64,000 nt of DNA from Ichthyophis bannanicus (GCA_033557465.1 JAWIIG010000038.1:2356001-2420000); one strand, 5' to 3'; shown: positions 10,520 through 22,372, counted from the first letter of the stretch. Numbers and translations: made by a program. The notes: generated by a model from the sequence alone, not told the origin.

Positions 10520-11689
10520 TTTCTAATTCTTGTGCCCTAGGTTCCTTTTCAGGAGTTATGGTGATTGCAAGGCCTCAAGCCACCTCACAAATAAAATCCT
10601 GAAAAGACATGTCCTCTGGAGGAGATATCCTGCGTTAAGGAGAAGATGATGGTTCCTCCAGAAGAAGTACTCTGGTATCGGCAGAGTCATCAGAATCATC
10701 GGAATCGTAAGATTTGAAATATCTCCAATCCTGATGTTCGTGCAGAGCATGGTACCGGTATCGATCGAAGTCGGTATTGAGGTGTACCGGTACCGATCTG
10801 TTGATGCCGGAGATAGACTCAAGAATCGGCATGGGGGTATACCCACCGAGGCCGTGCCTGTTGAACCGTCTGTAGCAGTCTCAATGGTACCGAAGCCATG
10901 AGAAGAGCAGCCAGACTGCGTTCGATAGTGAGAAACCTCTGATCTATCGACGCTGCCGATGCTTGGGTGTTGGTACCGGTAGAAGCGTCCGGAACCTCAG
11001 AGCATGGCACCAGTAGTTCTGCCAAGGTGGAGGCCTCGTAAACATCCTGGAGCCCTATTAATGCTTTGGAAGCCGAAGCCTCCCACCGGGGCTGTTTCGC
11101 CAGTGAAGTTTCCTCAAGGGCAATGCCAATAGCCTCTCAATGCCTAGAAGGAGATCTACCCTTTGACGACCGGCTAGACTTTTGTTTAGTTATTTGAGAT
11201 CCATGGGAGGAAGATGAGGCTCTGGAAGACGTTGATGCAACGGACATCGCATCTGAGGCAAAAAGTGTACCGTGTTTTGCAGCTCTATTCTGCAGGCCCC
11301 TTTTAGTCATCTTCCTACAGGAGAGGCACGCCAAAGGAGAATGGTCAGGGCCTAAACATTTACGACACCAGTCATGGGTGTCAGTGACGGATATGGTACC
11401 GCCACATTTAGAACTTTTTTTTTTTTAAACCAGTAGCTGGTTTTTCCATTTTTAAGGAAAATGGGCCTAGTGCCCAAAATGGCGCCTAGCACCGAGGAAA
11501 AAAAGTTTCTGAAGAAAAATACCTCATAAACTATATCTATCTTTTTTTTTTTTTTTAGAGAAAAGAATAAAGAACCAACAGCGGTAACGGTAGGCGTCGA
11601 ACGAAGGCAGACGCGACTACAAAAAATAAAGAATAAGGAAGGAATTTTCTGCGGTGACAGGGTATGTGACTTGTTGGCTCCACGGAAAA

Positions 11690-11854
11690 CGAAGAGCTGA
11701 AGAGGGAGAGTGGGAAAGGCAGGAAGGCAGCACGCAGGTGCTGTGGGATGCTCCCAAAAGTGTTCCTATTGGACACTGGGGAGCATTCCTGCGTAGACTC
11801 TGTTGGTACCGATACCCATATGTGAAGACTACATTCCTGTTTGTTCCTGGAGAT
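11690..11854 (-). repeat. DIRS-A right inverted terminal repeat
   Basis: Reverse complement of the left repeat at 3930-4105, with the shared blocks GGCAGGAAGGCAGCACGC, GGACACTGGGGAGC, CCATATGTGAAGACTACATT and the end CCTGGAGAT. The leader and probable promoter of the element should lie in and just inside this repeat. Confidence 0.8.
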
Positions 11855-11857
11855 AAA

Positions 11858-11874
11858 GCAGTTAACCTCTTTTA
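11858..11874. repeat. Target-site duplication of the full-length L1 (left)
   Basis: GCAGTTAACCTCTTTTA, identical to 17953-17969. A 17-bp direct repeat is the usual size for L1 insertion and fixes the element's borders. Confidence 0.9.
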
Positions 11875-12459
11875 TGTAAAATCATTTTTATTATTATTTC
11901 CACATATAAACATACAGTCATTTGTGCACCCCTAGACAGGGAAGGCAAACAAGTTAGTACAGTGTAAACAAGTAAATAAAATAAGAACTAGGAACAGAGG
12001 AATGCAGGAAATCACTCAATAAAAACAAAGGATCAACCCAAAGGGGCTATAACCTGACAACTGAAGGACAAGCAAGATAGGGTTATCCCCTTACCAAAGC
12101 TTCCAAATGCCCGAGGGCCCTAAGGGACCCCCATAACTAATATCAGACGCACAGGGGCACTTCCCAATTCACCAATAATACGAACAGCAACCAGGAGAAC
12201 ACAAAGAGACAGATAAAGAAAGAGAGAGAGAAACAGATAAAGAAAGAAAGAAACATACCCGCCCCCCTCCCCCCAGTCTCCCTAGCTCCCTCTCCCCCCC
12301 TCCCAGAACACACCCCCCCCCCACCCTAAGTAGCCCAAACCCTAGTTACTACTCCAGAAAACGTCCACGGGAAATCACACCCATCCCGCCTTCCTGAGCG
12401 TACCCAGTTCTCCCCCCAAACCAGTCCCCTAAGAGGACCACACTCTCGGGACAACCCAC

Positions 12460-15400
12460 CTAATCCTCACCGTTGGTCAACCCAGCCGAACCAAATAAAG
12501 GCTCCCATATGGATTGAAATCTTTCCCATGCCCCATGTCCGAGCAATTTGGCAGTTCTACGCTCCATCTGCATCAAGCCACGCAGGCGGCTTTCCCATTC
12601 TTCCAGTCCCGGTCCCCCCTCCGAGAGCCAATGGCGCAGAATACAGCGCTTGGCCACTAAGAAGCCCTTTTCATAGAACTGTCTCTGAGGCCGAGCACCA
12701 TGGACCCCCGGGGAGGCCAAATGAAATATACACCAGAGAGGGTGTAGGGCTAGCGGTGTGTGTGAGTCCAACAACTAAGTTTTGCCCCGACTCCCTCCCA
12801 GAAGACAGAGATGGTGGAGCAAGCCCAAAATCTATGCAATAAGGTTCCCACCTCCTTCTTACAGAGACCACACACATCCACCAAAACGATGCCCATCCGC
12901 CGCGCCCTCACCTCTGAGACATACGCCCTCCATAACAGCTTAAATTGCAATTCACGATACCGTACTGCTTCTACTATTCCCCTAAGTAGCAAAAAAGCCT
13001 GTCCGAGAGTCTCTTCAGTAAGGCCCTCCAGCCCATCCTTTCGCCAGCGATCCACCAACTGGGATAAACATTGTAGGGTGGACGGGGGGGCCAGCTCAGC
13101 GCGCAGCTGACTTGCAGATGAGGTCTCCTGCAGTCTACTCATCAACCCCCAGAGGCTAGTTGTATCCGACCAGGGCGATGCATCCTTAACTAGACTTGCC
13201 ACATAGTGGCGAGCCTGTAAATAGAAGTAAAAGGATGACCTCTGCAGTCGATACCGAGCACAGAGATGCGTAAACGATTCCACCTGTCCAGAGGTCTCCA
13301 TTCGCAGCTGTCCCAGATATTCCACCCCGGCTCGCTGCCAGGCCCGAGCTACGCCCCCCTCCCTCCCAGGCGGAAAACTTCGATTACCGAGCAGAGGCAA
13401 GCAATCCGTGATCGACCAGCGCTGCGCATGAGACCTACAGATAACTCTCCACACCGATCGAAGCGTTCGCAAATAACACGAGTTCCTCCAAAACGCCGGG
13501 AGCAACGAACCCCCACAGTGCAACAGATATACTCTATGCCACGGCTCGGAGGCCTGATCCAGCAGAGTGAGAGGAAGGCGCTCCTCGTTCCCCATAACTA
13601 AATCACTCACCCGGCGTGCTAGGTAACTAAGATTATAGGATCTGAGGGAGGACCAGCCCACACCTCCTTCACTCACTGGTCGCATTAGCGCTGCTAGGGC
13701 TATCCTAGGCCTTTTAGCTTGCCAGATAAACCGACCCAGGCTACTGTGTAGCTCGAGCAAATCCCGCCGAGTGACCCATAAGGGCAGTTGCCGTAAGAGG
13801 TATATCCAACGCGGCCATTCCACCATTTTCACCAAAGCTATCCGTCCCATAAGGGAGAGCGGGAGATCTTTCCACTTCTGCAGGTTGGCCATCGTCGACA
13901 GCAGCAGCGGCCGGATATTGACCTCATAGAGACTCCGTGGGTGCGCCGGAATATGTATACCCAGGTAACGAATTGGTCCAGTTGCCCACATTAACGGAAA
14001 GACCCCCCGCCAAATCGAGCGCGATTGGTTATCCACATCTAAAACCAGGGATTTCGAGCGATTGATGCGAAGTCCAGAGAAGGCTCCAAAAGTCTCAATA
14101 AGGCGAAGGGCTTCTGGCAGGGACCTTTCCGGGTCTGTAAGACATAGTAAGAGATCATCTGCAAAAGCACTGACCTTAATGCCCCCTCCCCGCCACGCGA
14201 TACCCCGTATAGAGTGCGACTCGGCCAGGGCAACCAACAAGGGCTCCAACTGCAAAACATACAACAACGGGGACAGAGGACATCCCTGTCTAGTTCCCCT
14301 GTGCAGTGTGAATGGGTGAGAGGCCCCCCCTCCTGTGTCAACCATCGCGCGGGGGGCAGCATAGAGTGCCTGGATCCACTGGGAAAACTGTCCCTGCAGA
14401 CCAAACTTTCGCAGAGCTGCGAACATATATTTCCAGGACACCCTATCGAATGCCTTTTCCGAGTCTAGGCTAGCGAGAATCAATGGTTCGTGATGAAGCA
14501 GACACTTCTCAATTCCTAAGAGCACCGTTCCTATATTGATTGAAGCCTCACGTCCCTTAACAAAACCCGCCTGGTGTCTTCCTATCAAGGCCGGGAGGAA
14601 TAATTGAAGTCGGTTCGCAAGGACCGAAGCAAACAGTTTCAAGTCCACATTAATCAGAGAGATAGGTCTGTAGGAAGCCGGGTCTTCCAAATCCTTCCCC
14701 AATTTCGGAATCAAACTAATACTAGCAGTGCGCATATCACGCGGAAAAATGCCCGAGGCACCCGCCTCCTCATAAACAGCCACCAACGTGGGGACCCATG
14801 CTGACGCTAACAGCTTATAGGCCTCATACGTGAAGCCGTCAGGACCTGGGGCCTTGTGTGAGGAGCCCGCCTGCACTGCTTTTTGGACTTCCCCCCCCGT
14901 GATGGGTTGATTCAAAACCGTTAGTTGCTCCTCCGAGAGTTTAGGGAGGGAGACTCCCTGGAGAAAAGTCGCTACCTGGTCCTCATCTCCATCTTCCTGC
15001 CTGTATAACTGCGCATAGAAGGAGCGGAACACGCTCGCCACCTCCTCACTGCGCGTGTGCTTCCGCCCCTCAGCATCCTTAATCACCATCACCCCTCGGG
15101 GGCCTGTCCTATCTCTCACTAGCCGCGCGAGCAGTTTACCGGACCGATCGCCGTACCGAAAAAATTGGTGGCGGTAATATTGCTGTGACTGGAGAGCTCT
15201 CTCTTGCAGTAAATCGTTCAGCTGTTTCTGAATGGCCACATAAGGCGGGACGCCGCTCGCCCGTCGGATTGCCTGTGTTTTTGCCGCGCGCAAGTCTCGG
15301 GTTAATCTAAGGATATCGTCATTAACCCGACGTTTCTCTGCAGCTACATAAGCGATGATATGACCGCGTAGGACGGCTTTACCCGTTTCCCAGAAGACTG

Positions 15401-16241
15401 CCACCGAACTCGCCGTCTGCTCATTGTGATGCACATATTCCGACCAACACTTCCGCAGGAACTCCCCAAATTCCGGCTTCTTCCAAAGGTGACTAGGAAA
15501 AGTCCATTTACGGCTCCCCACCCCCTCCCCTCGCCAACCCAGACAGACCATAGCATGGTCTGAGATAATAATAGACTCTATCTCTACGTTACGTACTTTC
15601 CAAAACCACTGCCTCGACACCAAAATATAATCAATTCTCGACCATGTATTATGGGCTCGCGAGAGATGTGTGTAGTCTCTACTGTCTTGGTGCAACACCC
15701 TCCACATGTCCACCAGCTCCCCCAAATCACATAGAAAACCAACTCCTTTAGCGTCCCATCTCCGCCCAGACTGATGTTGAGATTTATCCAAAACCGGATC
15801 ATGGGGACAATTAAAGTCCCCCGCTAAAACTATCGGGATTTTAGGGGCTGCCAGAATTTTCTTTAAAACTTCCCGGAAGAAGTCATGATTATAAATATTT
15901 GGAGCATAAATATTGCCGATGAAGATCTCTTCTCCCTGAATTTTAGCGTGTAAGAAAAGATATCTACCCATGGGGTCCCCCTCCACCCCCAGAAGTTCAC
16001 AGGAGAGGCTTTTGTGTATCAAGATGGCCACCCCTTTCCGTCTCGTGTCTGAGGAGGCGGAATAAACCATGCCTACCCAATCCCGCTTCAATTTAGCGTG
16101 TTCTGCGGCCGTTAGGTGGGTTTCCTGCAATAATGCTACCTGAGCCTTGCGCCTCTTAAGGGCTTGCAAAATTTTGGTACGTTTCACCGGTGTACTGATC
16201 CCCCCCACATTCCACGTAACAAAGTTTAAATCAGAAGGCAT
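12460..16241 (-). pseudogene. L1 ORF2: endonuclease-reverse transcriptase, one frameshift near the end
   Basis: The main frame (16241-12750, 1163 codons from an ATG) has an apurinic endonuclease domain: TWNVGG, LLQETH, NIYAPN, LAGDFNCP and SDHAM. The reverse transcriptase follows with KAPGPDGF, SYRPISLINVD, HQAGFVKGRE, ASLDSEKAFDRV, GTRQGCPLSPLL and the catalytic SAFADDLLL. The C-terminal cysteine pattern begins CGLCKKEVGTLLHRFWAC. A one-base shift near 12765 moves the last ~100 codons into another frame (to 12460). Without it the protein would be about 1,260 residues, the usual ORF2p length. Both catalytic domains are unbroken, so loss of the tail is the only visible lesion. It nicks DNA and copies L1 RNA in the nucleus. 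Confidence 0.92.
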
Positions 16242-16942
16242 TCAGCAGTTTTAGATAATGCTGCCACGGGACAAGCAAGAATGCTACTCTTCTGAGTGCG
16301 GAACGGCCCAGCCTCCATTCCGCCCCCAGGTAACAGGGTCTTAGAATATGAGAGTAAGACACCCCAGGAACGTCTCAGGAATTCCCTCAGAACAATTAAG
16401 TGGCCCCGATCTCCCTCTGTATAAGTTCTAATTACTTCCCCAGCCCCCGCCCTCCCCCCCTCCCCAGCCCCTTCCCTCCTCCCCAAAATCCCCTAAATTC
16501 CAGACACATCTTATACCTCAGTTAACTTCACTGAGGTCCGAGCCTTAAATGATGCCGCGGGGCAGCCCCAACCTTACCCGCCCGCCCCCCCCCCACAGAG
16601 ATCTATACAAAGTAGAGCATCTAGAATAGATCACTCACCCACATAGCAAATATATATAACAGCCAGGCCAAGCATAATATGAAAGAACAACACCCAGCAT
16701 AGCAGAGGCATAGCATAAGCATTAAGATCAAAAAAAAAAAAAAAAACACATGCTGTGAGACAGCCGCCAACACCAGCAGAAGCCCGGTCCGCCCAGTCCA
16801 CTCAAATAAAATAAAATAAAAAAAGGAAAACACAAGTTAGAACACTCAGCCGGCCGTGCGTCCCGGGCCTACCACCATATTGGTCTGCAGCTGTGCCAGC
16901 TCGCCGTACAAACTGTCAAGGCCTCTCAGAACCAGGAGCGCT

Positions 16943-17776
16943 TCACTCAGCCAGTGCCGATGGCGGCCATTTCGTTAGAAAATGCTGCGCAGCCTGCACA
17001 TTATCAAAAGTGTGTGATTGTCCCTGATGGGTGAGGTGCAACGTGGCCGGGAATGCCAGAGTGAATCTTATATGGCGTCGAAACAGTTCTGTACAAACCG
17101 GGCCGAATTCCCGTCTCCTTGCCGCCACTGGCGCGGAGTAATCCTGAAATAAAAGAATCTTGCGGTTGCCCAGCATCAATTCTCCCTTTTTCCGGTATTC
17201 TTGCAAAATTTGCATTTTATGCTGAAAGTTCAAGACGCGTAGAATGACAACCCGTGGGCGCTCTGTGGCTTCCCGACGGGCACCCAACCGGTGTGCTCGC
17301 TCAATCTTGAAGCTTGCCGCCAGGTCAGTCAGGCCCAAGGCCTCCGGTAACCAGCGCTCCAAAAAGGCCAATAGCTCCCGTTCCGGTTTGTCCTCTCCAA
17401 TGCCCACAATACGCAAATTATTGCGCCTGGATCTATTTTCTAGATCGTCTAATTTCTGCTGAAGCTCCTGTAGTTGCCTTTTGTGGACCTCAAGCGTTCT
17501 GTCCCGAGTGCCCTCTTCCTCCTCTACACTCGCTACAACACGGAGTTCCAATTCGTCCATTCGATTCCCGAAAGCCGTTAAGGTTTCTTCCATGCCATCT
17601 AGTTTTTTTAGGAGTAGGTCGAACTTAGGATCAAGTAGCTTGACCACTTCTTTGGCGAGTTCGGCTGGGGCCGAGTCAACACTTTCTCCACTTGGCGAGG
17701 ACGGTTGCGGCATGGCCGCCGAAGAAGGCCCCGCTTTCGTTGATTTTTCGCGGTCCTTTTTTGGTGCTAAAGGCAT
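16943..17776 (-). CDS. L1 ORF1 RNA-binding chaperone
   Basis: Start chosen at ATG 17774-17776 (M-P-L-A-P-K-K-D); a longer non-ATG reading to 17857 is less likely. 277 codons, intact. An N-terminal Ser/Pro/Lys-rich stretch is followed by a heptad-rich coiled coil (ELAKEVVKLLDPKFDLLLKK on to the LQELQQKLDDLENR region), then the conserved RRM start ENRSRRNNLRIVGIGE and a C-terminal domain with FKIERAHRLG, RPRVVILRVLNF and ILLFQDYSAPVAARR. ORF1p trimers coat L1 RNA in the cytoplasm and act as nucleic-acid chaperones. It sits about 700 bp upstream of ORF2 in the same element. Confidence 0.92.
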   Translation of the reverse strand: MPLAPKKDREKSTKAGPSSAAMPQPSSPSGESVDSAPAELAKEVVKLLDPKFDLLLKKLDGMEETLTAFGNRMDELELRVVASVEEEEGTRDRTLEVHKRQLQELQQKLDDLENRSRRNNLRIVGIGEDKPERELLAFLERWLPEALGLTDLAASFKIERAHRLGARREATERPRVVILRVLNFQHKMQILQEYRKKGELMLGNRKILLFQDYSAPVAARRREFGPVCTELFRRHIRFTLAFPATLHLTHQGQSHTFDNVQAAQHFLTKWPPSALAE

Positions 17777-17952
17777 TGTCGGGTAGGATGAAAAAGAAGA
17801 GTGTATGGAGCGCCAGAGTTCGCAGGCTTGACCAGTGAGGTGGGAGGAGGTAATCACCGAAGATTTAAAGATAAATTAGCCGATTAATCGTCGGGGCTGC
17901 ACCGGAGCGAGCAGGACACGTCCACCCTCACTCACGCATCACGTGGTCTCCC

Positions 17953-17969
17953 GCAGTTAACCTCTTTTA
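17953..17969. repeat. Target-site duplication of the full-length L1 (right)
   Basis: Exact copy of the 17-bp sequence at 11858-11874, on the 5' side of the element. Confidence 0.9.
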
Positions 17970-18744
17970 AGTGTGTTCTAAATGTGCTGTTCCAAGCCCC
18001 TGTGTGTAGCTAATTGGGGAGGTGCCCTATAAAACAAGATTGTTCTCTTCCTACTCCCACCCACTTCATGTGAGCAAACACCTGATGAGGTGTCATTAGC
18101 TTCAAAGAGCTGAGAAAGATACTAAAAGCAGAGTTTTAAACCTACACCACTAAAGAAAATATTTCCCCTTTTGAACTAAAGCACCAAAAAGAATGTAACT
18201 TTGTTAAAAATGTACCAGAGCCCTTTGAAGAGCTCTCAAACAGAGAGCTAGTAATTAAAAAGCCACACACATTCAGCCGGCCCATGCACACATCCGGCGC
18301 ATGTGCCATGTGAAATAATGGAGAAATATGTCCCCCGTTAATATTATGGGACACGGCTAAATGTTTTGGACGTCCCTGCACCTACCATATTCTGAAAAGT
18401 TGCACGTATCGGATCCTGCCTGTCTCCATGATGTACCCACAGACGCCATGCCTCCTCGGTAAAAACATGCATCTCCTAAGTTGTTCTTCACACTGACAGT
18501 TGTTTGCTGATGCAAACTAGACCAATACAAATGATAAATGACTGCTGCTGCAAACTAGACCATATACCAGTTCTTTTCATGCACTGAAAAGTGCTAGGTA
18601 ATCCCAGTGCATCCTAATGCGGTATAAGAGAATGTAAATGTGCACATGTATGTCAGGACATACCTTTCATCAGATGGTACTTGGCATTATAAAATGGCCC
18701 CAGTGATTCCTGCCTTGGTCATCTCTACAAACACGCTTTAAACT
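17970..18744. other. Unassigned intergenic DNA
   Basis: No ORF with family motifs, no RNA gene and no clear terminal repeats are visible. It probably holds very old repeats, but I cannot name one. Confidence 0.5.
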
Positions 18745-19100
18745 GCTAAGGATTTTATTTTATTTAGTTAGTTAGTTAGTTGTGTATTTATTTATTCAGT
18801 CACTTATTACTGCATTTCCGAAGATCAATGCGGCTTATAGAGAACCAACTTGAACATTACATGGAACAGTTTTACATGAGCTAATTACATTGAATCATTA
18901 GTGAAACAAGGGATAATACAGAACAGAGTAACTATAACACAGAACAGATTAACTATATACAAAATGGATAGTTTGCTCTAAGAAATAAATGGTCTAGTGT
19001 ATATCTTAAGTTAGGGGTAAGGGGGGGTATTGTATATCATAAGTGAGGGGGGAAGGGTAGATGGATGGGGCTGGAGGGAGAGGGTTGTTAGGTGAGGTGA
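18745..19100 (-). mobile_element. L2-type LINE 3' UTR remnant
   Basis: On the minus strand the sequence ends in short tandem TAAA/TAAC units (seen as TTAGTTAGTTAGTTAG at about 18765-18780). Before them comes a CCGCATTGATCTTCGG-type segment like the ends of other L2 and SINE copies in this window. Coding sequence is absent. Confidence 0.5.
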
Positions 19101-19224
19101 GTCAAGTGATCCCACTGAAATATTCCATTAACAGGTGTGCAAAACCCAAAACTAACATTGCAGTTCCCCAAAGGATGCATAATATTGTCAAGCAACAAAT
19201 GTATGCCCTTTTCATGCCTATGGC

Positions 19225-19420
19225 CTAGAAGTGCACTCATTCTGCTGCTCCTTTCCTCGCTTTATCTCTCCCTACATCCCTCCTTGGGAACTACGCTCTT
19301 CTGGCAGATCACTTCTATCTGTGCCCTTCTCTTCTACTGCCAACTCTAGACTATCTGTGGGGGCAACTCTGCCTTCCCATTGTCTGCTTTGTGGCACTGC
19401 TTCCATGGTTAGGCCTGTGT
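19225..19420 (+). mobile_element. L2-type LINE fragment
   Basis: About 90 bp around 19259-19350 closely matches 26848-26940 (shared block GCTCTTCTGGCAGATC and neighbouring sequence), which belongs to an L2 3' end. It is a short scrap with no domain. Confidence 0.5.
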
Positions 19421-19789
19421 GGGCATGGGAGGGGGATCCCCATGCCATCATACCCAGGTAGCCAGCCCCCAGATATATCACCACTCTCTCAGCTTGCATA
19501 GATCCTGGACTGGGGAAAGATGTAGGCCTCATGGCACAATCTGGGAGATGTTAGCATAACATCACTCATTTCTACCAGTGCCTGGCACAACTGATATATG
19601 GCTGCCCTATAATACTGGCACCTGGGAACATTGTGGTCATCCATATGGTCCAGTTACTAGCCACAAATTATACTATAATACTGCACTTAAGGGATTCAAC
19701 AATTAAATCACAGCCACGCCCTTAGCCTCATAAATATATTAACTACAGATAAATATGTCTCACTCCCAAACCCATTACATACATAAAAC
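19421..19789. other. Unassigned DNA
   Basis: I see no coding, RNA or mobile-element signature here. Confidence 0.4.
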
Positions 19790-20076
19790 TAAGTCTCTTA
19801 AATGGGAGAAAAGACCTCAGATTAATGCATTTCATCCCACTATGTGGCGAAACAAATCACCATACAGCTTCATGCATCATCGGTCTCAAAAACTCCCTTA
19901 TATACTACTTAATAAACGTACAAAATAGTACTTTTTTTAAATTTTTTCTTAAATGAATTAAATCACAAAATTACATATATAACACAAATTCTATCTGTTT
20001 TCACAAGAAGCTCATATTCCATTCAATAAACCTATAAAAATACAGCTAAGTCAGTATTTTGATTGAGACCCGATGG

Positions 20077-20084
20077 GTATAAAG
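20077..20084. repeat. hAT target-site duplication (left)
   Basis: GTATAAAG, identical to 22387-22394. Eight base pairs is the standard hAT duplication length. Confidence 0.93.
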
Positions 20085-20098
20085 CAGGGGTCTCAAAC
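20085..20098 (+). repeat. hAT terminal inverted repeat (left)
   Basis: CAGGGGTCTCAAAC, the reverse complement of 22373-22386. Confidence 0.92.
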
Positions 20099-20475
20099 AC
20101 GCGGCCCGCAGGCCACATGAGCATTTTGTGCGGCCCGCGACGCCACGACTTTTTTCATGGGTTTTACTTGCTTTTTTTCTCACCTTATGATTGCCGGCGC
20201 GGCCGCGTGGTGTTCGTCTTCTCTCTCCACATGCCCTCAACCAATTAGAGACAAGAAGGAGGGGGGAGGAGGGGCCCAGAAGCAGTCTCAGCAGCCAGCC
20301 GAATGCCACGAGGCACCACGCGCCCTCGAAGATCCATTTTGTAGTTAGGCGGCCTGTGCTTCTAGCAGTGTGCACAGCTCTCCGCGGGCAGGTAAGGAGG
20401 CAGTCTGCTCTGCCCCCGGAATTCCCAGATGTTAGCCAGCCCTGCCTCCCTCAGTCCCTCTCCCCTTTGGCTTTC

Positions 20476-20601
20476 AGAGCCGCGAAGGGAGAGCTTCTCC
20501 CTCGCGACTCTGTTAAGCTCGCCGGGGCAGATGGGAAATTTCCCATAAGCCTCAGAGGGCTTAACAGAGTCGTGAGGGAGGAACTCTCCCTTCGCGGTTC
20601 T
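20476..20601. repeat. Long imperfect hairpin inside the hAT
   Basis: Arms of 43 bp at 20476-20518 and 20559-20601 pair with about four mismatches. The 40-base loop itself holds a perfect 16-bp palindrome, ATGGGAAATTTCCCAT (20531-20546). The arms are CpG-rich. Confidence 0.85.
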
Positions 20602-20734
20602 AAGCCGAAGCGGAGAAGGACTGAGGCAGGCAGGGAGGGAAGCAGGCAGGCAGGGAGGGAGGGAGGGAGGGCTGGCTCTGCCGGGCAGGGGGGGCCCCGC
20701 GGGACTTTCGATTTTGCCGCGGCTGATTGGGGGG

Positions 20735-21180
20735 GGGGGGTTAGGACTGGTAATGTGCTGTGGGTTGGGGGGTTAGGACTGGTAATGTGCTGTGGGCTGA
20801 TGGGGGGGGGTTTAGGACTGGTAATGCCACTGGGGGGGTTAGGACTGGTAATGTGCAGTGGGCTGATGGGGGGGTTAGGACTGGTAATGTCACTGGGGGG
20901 TTTAGGACTGGTAATGTGCTGTGGGTTGATGGGGGGGGTTAGGACTGGTAATGCCACTTGGGGGGTTTAGGACTGGTAATGTGCAGTGGGCTGATGGGGG
21001 GGGGGTTAGGACTGGTAATGCCACTGGGGGGGTTTAGGACTGGTAATGTGCTGTGGGTTGATGGGGGGGTTTAGGACTGGTAATGCCACTGGGGGGGTTT
21101 AGGACTGGTAATGTGCAGTGGGCTGATGGGGGGGGGGTTAGGACTGGTAATGCCACTGGGGGGGTTGCTAGGACTGGAAA
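20735..21180 (+). repeat. Composite minisatellite inside the hAT
   Basis: More than a dozen units share the core TTAGGACTGGTAATG. Units ending GTGCTGTGGG or GTGCAGTGGG followed by CTGATG or TTGATG mix, partly in alternation, with shorter units ending CCACT. Each is separated by a run of 5-10 G. Open frames across it come from the repeat and are not genes. Confidence 0.9.
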
Positions 21181-22372
21181 TGGGCTGAGTGGAAGGGGGG
21201 CTTGAACTGCAAATGGCTGATGGGGAGGGGGGCTTGGAATGGAAATGGGCTGTGAGGGAAGGGAGCTAGCACTGGAAATGGGCTGAGTGGGGGGGGAGCT
21301 AGAGTTGGAAATGGGCTGATGGGGGTCTAGGACTGGAAATGGACTGATGCAGGGACTAGAAAGGAGCGGATGCTGGGTGGGGCTGGAACTAGAAGGGAGC
21401 TGATGTTGGGGGAGGATTAAAATGGGATGGAGCTGGGAAAGTGAAATGGAAAGGGGAAAATATTTTGTGCGGGAGGGAAGACAAATCTACAATTGGCCAG
21501 GTTTTGGGAGAGTAAGTGGAGATTGAGGATGGAGGGGTAATATTTGAGTGGATAAAATAGGAATGAGGAAAGAGCAAAAGGAGAAAGATTAGTATGTTAA
21601 AGCAGATGTAGAGAGAGAATGAAAAAAAACACTAGAAGAGAGAAGAAAGGACAAATGGACAGCAGACGATGGAGAGTTAGCAGAAGGCACGAAGAAACCA
21701 TAAGAAAGTGGCTGGAAGAATTGCAACTGAAAAAAAATGCACAAAAGGTAGGAAAATATCTCTTTATTTTGAATTTATTAACTGGAATATGTCAGCTCTG
21801 GGAAATGTGCATCATTAATGTCTGTGCTTTAGTACAAGAAATTAATTTATAGTTTTATTTCTACAGTGTTGTTGTACATTCCAAGTTTGGCTTTTGGGGT
21901 TCCCAATTTAATTATTGTCTTCCTGTTTCTAAATTGTGATTCCTTGTTTGGTGATGGTGTATGTTCTGCATGTGTAACTGAGCTGAGGTATTCTGTTTAT
22001 GTAATTCCTATTTGACATTGCTACTTGTTCTCTTTTCCCAGTAGGTCATGTATTGTTGTTCTCTGAAATGTATTGATTTAATATTTGCAGTGTTGCCTTT
22101 TGATAGGTAGGGTCTGGTGCTTTGTGAGTCCTGTTAGTGCTGTTATGATACGGGGGGTTTGCTATGGGTTCTAAATGGGCAGTGTTTGTATTAGTTCCTA
22201 ATGTGCCTGGCGGTTGGCACTGGATTATAGTAACATAGAAATGTTTTAGTCTTTCTTTATCCATACACTCATTATGCAACATTATGCAAATATTTATGCA
22301 AATGAGGCCCCGTGTCTTATGCGGCCCCCGGGTTACTTTACAAGTCCTCATTTGGCCCTCAAAGCAATTTGA

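Larger units (their letters stand above)
7855..11449 (-). pseudogene. DIRS-A gag-like ORF1, split by CR1
   Basis: It starts at ATG 11447-11449. The N-terminal cysteine cluster (KCGGT..., DWCRKCLG, CLSCRK) resembles a small zinc-binding module, followed by a Ser/Arg-rich basic stretch (SSRSSKGRSPSRH). The C-terminal capsid-like part (8738-8020) keeps AFDCFECISRTSAIAIGAR and ENLFDRNWQEKANE. A CR1 (8739-10519) splits the frame, and indels break it elsewhere. Gag of DIRS elements packages the RNA into particles in the cytoplasm; that role is inferred from position and family. Confidence 0.8.
3930..11854 (-). mobile_element. DIRS-A: full-length but decayed DIRS retrotransposon
   Basis: Both ends are present: an AGC-AAAGTTAC-type left end at 3930 and ...CCTGGAGAT at 11854. 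Minus-strand order is right terminal repeat, leader, gag, RT/RNase H, tyrosine recombinase, internal complementary region, left terminal repeat. That order, the inverted ends and the internal complementary region define the DIRS group. It has no protease or DDE integrase. A SINE (4951-5252) and a CR1 (8739-10519) are inserted, and every ORF has breaks. There is no clear target-site duplication, as expected for recombinase-mediated insertion. Confidence 0.9.
11875..17952 (-). mobile_element. L1 LINE, full length, nearly intact
   Basis: A 6.1-kb minus-strand element with a short 5' UTR (about 17777-17952), ORF1, an inter-ORF region of about 700 bp, ORF2 and a 3' UTR (11875-12459). The UTR has a polypurine tract, seen as C-runs near 12250-12320, and an A-rich AATAATAATAAAAA end. 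The flanking 17-bp duplication is perfect. The left junction lies only four bases from the end of DIRS-A. A perfect duplication, an open ORF1 and a single frameshift in ORF2 suggest recent insertion. Confidence 0.92.

Noticed and set aside
3930..11854. Reading the DIRS copies as LTR retrotransposons or retroviruses
   Set aside because: The ends are inverted, not direct, repeats. There is no protease, DDE integrase or envelope, and a tyrosine recombinase is present instead.
20191..20970. A 259-codon plus-strand open frame in the hAT
   Set aside because: Its second half is read from the minisatellite and the first half spans the hairpin. It has no transposase or other motif, and its composition follows the repeat.
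20735..21180. Regular repeats resembling a CRISPR array
   Set aside because: The units have no unique spacers, are G-run-separated variants of one core, and lie in a vertebrate transposon.
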